Shown: in pieces, positions 6,452 to 12,229 of the stretch
How the letters are laid out: every line of letters starts with the position of its first letter
Position numbering within the stretch: position 1 is the first letter of the stretch
Origin: a bacterium
GTDB lineage: Bacteria; CSSED10-310; JAJRTK01
Length of the DNA: 12,229 nucleotides
Assembly (NCBI GenBank): GCA_024278345.1
Contig: JAJRTK010000514.1
Span: 1-12,229 of the forward strand
Direction of reading: 5' to 3'
Program-made: the position numbers and the translations under genes
Notes under the pieces: generated by a model
The model's database searches: none
What the model was told of the DNA's origin: nothing
The model's input: only the letters and a program-made list of their open reading frames with translations

Positions 6452-8577
6452 TTCGGGCTCCCCTTCTTTTTCGTCCATGGCGTTTTGTAGACTCGGACGA
6501 ACGAGTCGGCATAGACGATCCCAAATGCCCTTGGCCTGGTGAGCACAGCGGCTTCCTGACGAGGGAACCGCCCGTAGTCGGGACTTGCACGGTCTCCGCT
6601 TTCTCGCGACACAATGATGTAGTCCGGCTGGAGGGAGACAATCTTTTTTCGCCATTCCTCCGCTGTCTGCGCCAAGCCCAAGGTCACCACCCGGTGCTGG
6701 AGGTGTGAACCGAAGAAGGGGTAGTTCCGAATGCCGATGGAGACCAGTAGCACCCGGTTGTCTTCGAGATCCTCGAGCCACGGGATGACCTGCGTGAAGC
6801 CCGAGTAGGTGTAGAATCGAGCTCGGCGAGCTTGTTGCATAGGGTGGAGGGCCATGGCAAGAAGGCCGAAAAGGAGGAGGCCAAGGTAGATGAATCCAAA
6901 CGGCTTTCGGGCTCGGCGGGCCTGAAACCAGCCGCTGGCGCGGGAAAGTCGGGAGGGACGGATGCACGGAAGGGCCAAAGAGAGCATCGATAGGATCCCG
7001 AACAACAAGCTCTCTTGCATTCCCCACCGCGCTGAGGGTGTTAGAAAATTGGCCACGACACCCAGGGCGGGAAGCCACAGGAAGCCTTTTCCCGGGTGGG
7101 TGACGCTGGTGAGCAAGAGGGCGGCCAGGAGGAAAAACGGCAGGGCGTACCGGAGCGAGCGCCCCCGATAGACCTGGTTCAAGGCGCCGGGGATGTTTTC
7201 CACGCAGAGAGGGGTCAGAGCGAAAATGAGTCCACAGCCAAAGAGTAGAAGGAGGAGGGGGCTGATCTGGAGAGCCCGTTGGCCACGGGCAGGCTTACGT
7301 CCCATCAACCAGGAAATGATCGCCAGGAAGCAGAGTACGAGGCTCGGCCACGCAAGTTGGAGAAACCAGTTCCCGAAACCGAAAAGCGCTTCCATCCCTC
7401 TTGCGTTCCCCCAAAGCGTGCTGGTGCGGAGAAACTCCTGGGTAACGCCACTCGCCGAGCCCACCACCAGGCTCATATCCCCCGGAGGAATCTGCAAGGG
7501 TCCCAGATCCACACCCGCCGGGTAGACGGGGTTACCGGTCAAAACCAGATTTCGGATGAAGAAGCTTCCTCCAAGAAGAAGGCCGGTGGCAACGATGGGG
7601 ACTCCATGGCGTAGCAGCCATTTCCAGAGCTTACGGGGCCAGTGCCATGCCGCGACGAATGCCAACCCCAAAGCATAGGCCACGCCGTTGTACTTGGTCC
7701 CGACCAGGAGGGAAGCAGAGGCGATGGCCAGAAGGGCTGGAGCCCCGGGCCGCACGGATTCCCTGGCCTGGGCGATGAAGTAGAGCGCCAAAAGAAAAAG
7801 CATGGCAAGAAACAGATCGTTGCCAAGCTCACCAAGGCTTCGGCGGAACAGCGGAGTCGTCGCCACAAGAACGGCCGAACCCAGGCTTGCCCACGCCGAG
7901 AGCCCTTGCATCCGCATCAAACGTCCAAGGGCCAGGACCAGGACGAGCCAGTAGACGCTATCGGAAACCCCGATGACGGCATCACCGCGGAACGGAAGCA
8001 TCAAGATCGCCAGGAGGAGTTCGGAATTGCCAGGGTAGAACCAGGCACGAACATCTTGTGCCCAGATGGTTCCTTCGCGGCACCATTGCGCCGCCATGGG
8101 CAGGTGATAGGCAAGCCCGTCACCGGAAAGCGGGGGATTGGAAAGGGCCTGGAAGAGACTGACAAAGAACACGCTGACCAGAGCCCCAAAGAAAAGCAGA
8201 ACTGGGATCCAGGTTGTCCTCCTCGCCGCGCTCTCCGGAGTTTTCAGAAACTGGGCCGATGGTCGCGTACCCGTTTTCCTCGGTGGTTTCTCCCTTTTTG
8301 GGGCGTCGGGCAAACCGGTGGCGGTGGCCACAGCGGCAAGGGACAAAACGAAGATCATCTGCCAGACGGCAAACTGGCCGATCCAAAGCAGGAGTAAAGC
8401 TGCCCCCAAGAGCAAGCTCAGGCCAAAGGCAAAGCCGTGGAGAAGGCGGTCCCAGAGCTCCTGAATGCCGATGAAATCGCAGACCCGACTGGCGAACCAA
8501 CCCGCCGCCAAAAGCATCGCGAAAAGTTTGAGCAGCGACCACGAAAAGGGGACCGCCCATTGGAACCACGAAGGCAT
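6448..8577 (-). CDS. GT-C/PMT-type integral membrane glycosyltransferase
   Basis: This 709-residue protein has a dozen or so hydrophobic segments and a C-terminal soluble domain of about 120 residues ending in the cytoplasm or periplasm. After the third or fourth helix comes SGDGLAYHLPMAAQW, followed by AWFYPGNSELL. An acidic residue in this first large loop (here Asp153) and the YHLP/YPG context are typical of dolichyl- or undecaprenyl-phosphate-sugar-dependent PMT_2/ArnT-like transferases. A Lys/Arg/Pro-rich cytoplasmic loop (residues about 90-122) separates the first helices from this core. GAGGAG lies 5-6 nt before the start at 8577. The gene overlaps the AftB-like gene by 4 bp, so the two are probably one transcriptional unit acting on the same glycan or lipid. 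The sugar is not identifiable. Confidence 0.72.
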   Translation of the reverse strand: MPSWFQWAVPFSWSLLKLFAMLLAAGWFASRVCDFIGIQELWDRLLHGFAFGLSLLLGAALLLLWIGQFAVWQMIFVLSLAAVATATGLPDAPKREKPPRKTGTRPSAQFLKTPESAARRTTWIPVLLFFGALVSVFFVSLFQALSNPPLSGDGLAYHLPMAAQWCREGTIWAQDVRAWFYPGNSELLLAILMLPFRGDAVIGVSDSVYWLVLVLALGRLMRMQGLSAWASLGSAVLVATTPLFRRSLGELGNDLFLAMLFLLALYFIAQARESVRPGAPALLAIASASLLVGTKYNGVAYALGLAFVAAWHWPRKLWKWLLRHGVPIVATGLLLGGSFFIRNLVLTGNPVYPAGVDLGPLQIPPGDMSLVVGSASGVTQEFLRTSTLWGNARGMEALFGFGNWFLQLAWPSLVLCFLAIISWLMGRKPARGQRALQISPLLLLLFGCGLIFALTPLCVENIPGALNQVYRGRSLRYALPFFLLAALLLTSVTHPGKGFLWLPALGVVANFLTPSARWGMQESLLFGILSMLSLALPCIRPSRLSRASGWFQARRARKPFGFIYLGLLLFGLLAMALHPMQQARRARFYTYSGFTQVIPWLEDLEDNRVLLVSIGIRNYPFFGSHLQHRVVTLGLAQTAEEWRKKIVSLQPDYIIVSRESGDRASPDYGRFPRQEAAVLTRPRAFGIVYADSFVRVYKTPWTKKKGSPK

Positions 8578-8784
8578 GGGTCTCTCCTCAACCTGTCACG
8601 GAAGGGGCTGCATGCAGCGTCCCCCGTGGAGGGGTCCGTGGTTTGCCACCTTTCCAGCTTCGGCGTTCCCCGAACCGATGACCGCGGCGATGGGCAAATC
8701 CCTGAAAACCACCAACCGGTCAACCGGCCCCCAAGACGAACGGAGCGTCGTCACCAACAGCGATTGGAAAAAACTCGAGAACTC

Positions 8785-9135
8785 TCATCGCTCGTCGTCG
8801 TTGGGGTCTTCGGGCTCTTTGGGCAGCTCGGGCTCCGCGATCTCCTCAAGCCGCTTTCTTGTCCGCTCGTTGATCTCTCTCACCTGTTTTCTCTGGCGTT
8901 CCAGGATCGGCGCGTTGGCGACCTTGGCTTCGCGATCTTCGCAACCGGTGAGCCCCACCAGGAGGGGGAAGAGAAAGAGGCTGAGCACCACCGGGATGAG
9001 GCCCGATTTTCTTCTTCGTGATGGCGCTGCCGCCCGGTGACGCGGATCTCCAGTGAGGAGGGAAGACGGAGGCCGAAGAGTAGAAACGGATCTGAAGCTC
9101 GGCCTGGCAATCGGTGGATGGGTGAGTTGTTTCAT
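8785..9135 (-). CDS. Small predicted lipoprotein of unknown function
   Basis: This 116-residue protein has a clear hydrophobic segment, GLIPVVLSLFLFPLLVGL, ending in the lipobox LTGC, with Cys65 as predicted lipidation site. The mature part is only 52 residues: a charged helix likely to be coiled coil (ILERQRKQVREINERTRKRLEEI) and a Pro/Glu/Asp-rich acidic end. The unusual point is the 45-residue Arg/Pro/Ser-rich stretch before the hydrophobic segment, far longer than a normal n-region. No ATG, GTG or TTG codon in this frame gives a shorter start, so either the leader is real or initiation uses a rarer codon. GGAGAGG lies about 6 nt before the ATG at 9135. It sits 59 bp downstream of glgB and 207 bp before the GT-C pair. 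I do not recognise a family. Confidence 0.6.
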   Translation of the reverse strand: MKQLTHPPIARPSFRSVSTLRPPSSLLTGDPRHRAAAPSRRRKSGLIPVVLSLFLFPLLVGLTGCEDREAKVANAPILERQRKQVREINERTRKRLEEIAEPELPKEPEDPNDDER

Positions 9136-9146
9136 GGGCAGCCTCT

Positions 9147-9161
9147 CCGGGCAGTGCCCGG
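9147..9161 (-). promoter_or_regulatory. Strong hairpin in the glgB-lipoprotein gap, touching the ribosome binding site
   Basis: On the minus strand CCGGGC-ACT-GCCCGG forms a 6-bp all-G/C stem with a 3-nt loop (an A-T pair could close it further). The 3' arm runs directly into the GGAGAGG that serves the lipoprotein start at 9135. No T-tract follows, so it does not look like a standard intrinsic terminator. It could stabilise the glgB mRNA end or limit translation of the lipoprotein. Confidence 0.45.
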
Positions 9162-9194
9162 TGGGTGCGAGGAGGTCCGGGATGTGGGATTTCG

Positions 9195-11642
9195 TCAGGA
9201 CTTTCGGCGCCGCTGAGCCCGCCGCCGTTTCCGGCGTCGTTTGGCCGCCTTCGCCATGGCCACGGCTTTTTCCTTGCGCCGCTCTCTCTTTGGGTCTTTC
9301 TTGGCATCCCCTGTCTCTCCGGGCGCTTCTCCTTTGGTTTCGTGCCTTTCCGTGGATGCGGTATCTTCCGCCTCCGCTACTGTCTCTTTGATCTCGCCGG
9401 CACCGGGAGCTGACTCCGCGGTGACTTCTCTAGCGGCTTCAGCCCTTTCCGCGCCGGCTTCCTCCGCGGCTTCAGCCCTTTCCGCGCCGGCTTCCTCCGC
9501 GGCTTCAGCCCTTTCCGCGCCGGCTTCCTCCGCGGCCTCAGCCCTTTCCGCGCCGGCTTCCTCCGCGGCTTCAGCCCTTTCCGCGCCGCCTCTTTCCTTC
9601 AGGGGCGGTTCAGCAGCCTTTTCCGTCCGGGCAAGGGCTTGGGCTTGGGCAAGGTTTTTCTCCACCAGCGCCTTGTACTGCTTCTCCAGATCCGTGGGCT
9701 CAGGCTCGGGAAGCTCCACGGGCTCCGGAAAGCTGTTCTTGAAGTAAAGCACTCCCAGAGGCGGTAACGTCAACTCCACCGAATAGGGATATCCGTGGAG
9801 CGGCTTCGGTTTCGGCTCGATCTTGCCCATGTTGCCCAGCCCGCAACCGGCGTAAGCTTCGGCTTCACTATTCAGGATCTCTATCCAATCACTCCCCCGG
9901 GGAACTCCAAGCTCATATCCCATCCTGGGAACCGGAGTGAAGTTGCAGACGGCCAAAATCAACACATCGGACCCAGGGGCACGCCGGAGAAAGCTGACAA
10001 CGCTTTTTTCGGCATCATGGCAATCGAGCCACTGAAAGCCAAAAGGCAAAAAATCCGCCTCGTGCATGGCCGGCTCCTCCCGGTAGAGCCGGTTGAGGTC
10101 TTCCACCCACTTCCGCACTCCCTCATGACTCGCATAGTGCAACAAATGCCAGTCCAGTTGGGACTCGTGGTTCCATTCTTTCACCTGGGCAAGTTCCTGG
10201 CCCATGAAGAGCAGCTTTTTGCCCGGCGTTCCATACATGTAGCCGTAAAGGAGCTTCAGATGGGCGAATTTCTGGTCCCAGCTCCCGGCCATCTTCCCAA
10301 GAAGTGACGCTTTGCCGTGGACCACTTCGTCGTGAGAGAGAGACAGAACGAAGTCCTCAGAATAGGCGTACATCATCCGGAACGTCAGCTTCTGGTGGTG
10401 GAACTTCCGGAAGATGGGATCCATCTTCAGGTAGTTCAGAGTATCGTGCATCCAGCCCATGTCCCACTTCATGTCGAAGCCCAGTCCTCCCACATAAGTA
10501 GGCCTCGAAACCATGGGCCACGAAGTCGAGTCCTCGGCGATGGTCAAAACGCCCGGAAACTCCTTGTGCAGCTCTTCGTTCAAGCGCCGGAGGAACTGGA
10601 TCGCCTCCAGGTTCTCCCTACCTCCGAACTCGTTGGGAAGCCACTCTCCATCCTTCCTGGAATAGTCCAGGTGGAGCATCGAAGCCACCGCGTCGATGCG
10701 AAAACCATCCAGGTGGTACTTATCGACCCAGAACATGGCGCTGGAAATGAGAAAGCTCCGAACCTCGCCCAACCCATAGTTGAAGATAAAGCTCTTCCAG
10801 TCGGGATGGAAACCCTTCCTGGGATCCGCGTGCTCATAGAGATGCGTCCCATTGAAATAGCCGATCCCATGTCCATCCGTGGGGAAATGAGATGGCACCC
10901 AGTCCAGAAGGACCCCGATCCCTCGCCGGTGCAGAATCTCCACGAAGGCCATGAAGTCCCGCGGAGTCCCGTAACGGCTGGTGGGCGCGAAGTAGCCCGT
11001 CGTCTGATACCCCCACGACCCATAAAAAGGATGCTCCGTAATGGGCAAGAGCTCCACGTGGGTGAACCCCATCCGCTCCACGTAATCGGCAAGCCGCCCA
11101 CCCAGCTCCCGGTAGGAAAGGTGGCTTCCGTCCGCCCACCGACGCCACGACCCAAGATGCACCTCGTAGATGGACATGGCGTCTTTCTTGGCCGACCGTG
11201 TCGTGCGCCCCAACATCCAGTCATCGTCTTCCCACTCATAGTCCAGATCCCACACGATGGACGCTGTGCTAGGAGGAAGCTCCGCATGGAAAGCAAACGG
11301 ATCCGACTTATCGATCTCATAGCCCCCAGGCGCGGAAATATGGTACTTGTACCGAGTCGAGCCAGGCCGAAGCCCCGGAACAAATCCCGCCCAAATCCCC
11401 GACTCGCCCTGGGGAAAAAGAGAATGCGCCCGAAGATCCCAGCCATTGAAATCCCCAAGAACCGAAACACTCCTGGCCATGGGCGCCCACACCGCAAAGT
11501 GAACCCCCTCGGTCCCCTCCATTCGCAAAGGATGCGCCCCAAGCTTCTCATAAAGGCGAAAATGCGACCCTTCGTTGAAAAGGTAGAGGTCCATCTCCGT
11601 CAACAGGCTGTTCCCAGGCGGCAGTGTCGTGGCAGGGATCAT
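9195..11642 (-). CDS. glgB: 1,4-alpha-glucan branching enzyme GlgB with repeat-rich, basic C-terminal extension
   Basis: This 815-residue cytoplasmic enzyme makes alpha-1,6 branches in glycogen. A CBM48-type N-terminal domain (LYLFNEGSHFRLYEKLGAH, VLGDFNGWD) leads into a GH13 barrel with all catalytic residues: nucleophile Asp317 in DGFRID, acid/base Glu370 in TIAED and Asp438 in LSHDEVVHG. The all-beta C-terminal domain ends near residue 636 (GVLYFKN). The start at 11642 follows GGGAG by 7 nt and matches the family's usual N-terminus without the extra N1 domain; a longer frame to 11801 adds an unlikely leader. About 180 further residues are not part of GlgB: a Pro/Glu spacer, 4.7 copies of GAERAEAAEEA (residues about 686-737), an acidic linker, and a 35-residue tail dominated by Arg and Lys (KRRRKRRRAQRRRKS at the end). 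The first gene of the leftward series; no other glycogen genes are present. Confidence 0.97.
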   Translation of the reverse strand: MIPATTLPPGNSLLTEMDLYLFNEGSHFRLYEKLGAHPLRMEGTEGVHFAVWAPMARSVSVLGDFNGWDLRAHSLFPQGESGIWAGFVPGLRPGSTRYKYHISAPGGYEIDKSDPFAFHAELPPSTASIVWDLDYEWEDDDWMLGRTTRSAKKDAMSIYEVHLGSWRRWADGSHLSYRELGGRLADYVERMGFTHVELLPITEHPFYGSWGYQTTGYFAPTSRYGTPRDFMAFVEILHRRGIGVLLDWVPSHFPTDGHGIGYFNGTHLYEHADPRKGFHPDWKSFIFNYGLGEVRSFLISSAMFWVDKYHLDGFRIDAVASMLHLDYSRKDGEWLPNEFGGRENLEAIQFLRRLNEELHKEFPGVLTIAEDSTSWPMVSRPTYVGGLGFDMKWDMGWMHDTLNYLKMDPIFRKFHHQKLTFRMMYAYSEDFVLSLSHDEVVHGKASLLGKMAGSWDQKFAHLKLLYGYMYGTPGKKLLFMGQELAQVKEWNHESQLDWHLLHYASHEGVRKWVEDLNRLYREEPAMHEADFLPFGFQWLDCHDAEKSVVSFLRRAPGSDVLILAVCNFTPVPRMGYELGVPRGSDWIEILNSEAEAYAGCGLGNMGKIEPKPKPLHGYPYSVELTLPPLGVLYFKNSFPEPVELPEPEPTDLEKQYKALVEKNLAQAQALARTEKAAEPPLKERGGAERAEAAEEAGAERAEAAEEAGAERAEAAEEAGAERAEAAEEAGAERAEAAREVTAESAPGAGEIKETVAEAEDTASTERHETKGEAPGETGDAKKDPKRERRKEKAVAMAKAAKRRRKRRRAQRRRKS
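9433..9588 (-). repeat. 33-bp in-frame tandem repeat within the glgB 3' end, 4.7 copies
   Basis: Units start at 9433, 9466, 9499, 9532 and 9565; the last is cut short after 24 bp. All are identical except for one T-to-C change at 9537 in the fourth unit, which is synonymous (GAA to GAG) in glgB. Each unit encodes GAERAEAAEEA in GlgB. Near-identity at the DNA level points to recent expansion or homogenisation, so copy number may differ between strains. Confidence 0.95.
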
Positions 11643-12110
11643 GAAACATCTCCCAGGAAAGAATCCGGCGGCCGGCAACACGGATGATTTCGTGGCGGAT
11701 TCTCCTCCCATCGCGGCGGCCGCATCCAAAGGGTCCAACGCTTCCCTATCAGCACACCGGCAATCTCTCAACAGGGAACTCGACGTTCCAAGCAATTTCA
11801 AGAAGGCTCAGTGTTGAGTTCCGCTCACGCTCCTCGCGGCCGCTCGGATCCCTCGCCCAACTTCCCGCCAATCCCGGGCGGTAACACCGCCAAGGCGGCC
11901 TTGGTCATCGGTGGTGCCTTCGGCAGCTCTGGATTCCGTTGGCACCGCGAATCCGGATCCGCCGGGTTTCCGCTTCCTCCCAACCTTGATCCGCACGCTC
12001 CAACTCCCGTTCCTCCCGCGCTGGCGGTCCCAGCTCGATGGTGGTGGGCTGCGGACCACCGGGTCGGCCATCCGCTGAGTTCCCTGGAACCTGCACCGAG
12101 GGGACCTATC

Positions 12111-12138
12111 AAATTGTCGTGTTTTTGCTTTACAATTT
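12111..12138. promoter_or_regulatory. AT-rich inverted repeat, possible operator or promoter region
   Basis: AAATTGT (12111-12117) and ACAATTT (12132-12138) form a perfect 7-bp inverted repeat around a 14-nt T-rich centre. This is the most AT-rich patch of the right-hand spacer and sits in otherwise GC-rich DNA. It could bind a dimeric regulator or hold a promoter in either direction; no clean -35/-10 combination was found. Confidence 0.25.
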
Positions 12139-12150
12139 TCTTCGCCGAAA

Positions 12151-12229
12151 CGGTGGCACCGGCATCTTGCCGGTGTAGCGCCCTCCGGGCTGCACGGAGC
12201 CGGGAAGGAGGCCCGCCCCAGCGGTGAAG
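12151..12229. repeat. REP-like hairpin element at the right edge (cut by the window end)
   Basis: CACCGGC-ATCTT-GCCGGTG (12157-12175) makes a perfect 7-bp stem, followed by CTCCG-GGCTGCA-CGGAG (12183-12199) and more G/C-rich inverted segments. Hairpins of the type CCGGCATCTTGCCGG recur as dispersed intergenic repeats in several bacterial groups, and spurious peptides from them are common in databases. Only one copy lies in this window, so repeat status rests on resemblance. Confidence 0.45.

Larger units (their letters stand above)
11643..12229. other. Intergenic region upstream of glgB, hairpin-rich, no convincing gene
   Basis: The 587 bp to the right edge contain only short overlapping frames without recognisable products. 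Several inverted repeats are visible: GGAAC/GTTCC (11775-11789), CCAAGG/CCTTGG (11890-11904), GGATTC/GAATCC (11931-11954), GGTGGT/ACCACC (12040-12060), AAATTGT/ACAATTT (12111-12138) and CACCGGC/GCCGGTG (12157-12175). The glgB promoter must lie here, but I cannot place a good -35/-10 pair. The region may include a long leader or a decayed gene. Confidence 0.6.

Noticed and set aside
8596-8757. Short - strand frame between the lipoprotein and GT-C genes (possible GTG/TTG start, ends HGGRCMQPLP)
   Set aside because: It has no ATG start, no clear Shine-Dalgarno sequence and no recognisable family; about 50 codons open by chance is expected at this GC.
9241-9747. Open + strand frame rich in Ala, Ser and Pro (repeating ASALSAPASSA)
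   Set aside because: It is the antisense shadow of the 33-bp repeats and the basic tail of glgB, which has family support on the other strand.
10317-11687. 456-codon + strand frame opposite glgB
   Set aside because: High GC gives long open antisense frames; GlgB on the minus strand carries every catalytic motif and a good ribosome binding site.
11808-12112. Overlapping short - strand frames upstream of glgB (up to 95 codons)
   Set aside because: Three frames are open at once, compositions are Arg/Gly/Pro-rich, and no domain is recognised. A decayed gene cannot be excluded but is not supported.

Overview
The window looks like an ordinary chromosomal stretch of a Gram-negative bacterium with moderately high GC (about 60% by eye), clear Shine-Dalgarno sequences and several exported or membrane proteins. 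There are two lipoproteins, a periplasmic TlpA-type thioredoxin and two GT-C glycosyltransferases. Nothing phage-like, no transposase, no CRISPR array, and no tRNA or rRNA was seen. The phylum cannot be fixed from the sequence; a PVC-type (for example Verrucomicrobiota) origin is only a guess.

Layout, left to right. An upstream + strand gene may end in the first 66-98 bases. A + strand membrane sensor (279-1004) has two TM segments around a Cache-like domain and stops where a HAMP domain would begin. It converges with a - strand TlpA-like lipoprotein (1025-1570). From a 325-bp divergent spacer, a membrane-anchored GH1 beta-glycosidase (1896-3305, +) runs into an MFS transporter (3293-4573, -), overlapping it by 13 bp. 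The rest of the window is a leftward series on the - strand: glgB (9195-11642), a small lipoprotein (8785-9135), a 709-aa GT-C protein (6448-8577) and a translationally coupled AftB-like GT-C protein (4766-6451). To the right of glgB, about 590 bp hold hairpins but no convincing gene.

How the genes fit together. Glycogen branching (GlgB), two polyprenyl-phosphate-sugar-type transferases, an MFS permease and a GH1 enzyme suggest a carbohydrate and cell-envelope neighbourhood, but no complete pathway is visible.

Two features stand out. First, an intergenic element with a 47-bp core occurs three times, each copy 72-111 nt upstream of a gene and pointing towards it (sensor, GH1, MFS). Its hairpin shows compensatory base changes between copies. 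Second, GlgB carries an unusual C-terminal extension of about 180 residues: a spacer, nearly five copies of an 11-residue Ala/Glu repeat encoded by almost identical 33-bp DNA repeats, and a strongly basic histone-like tail.
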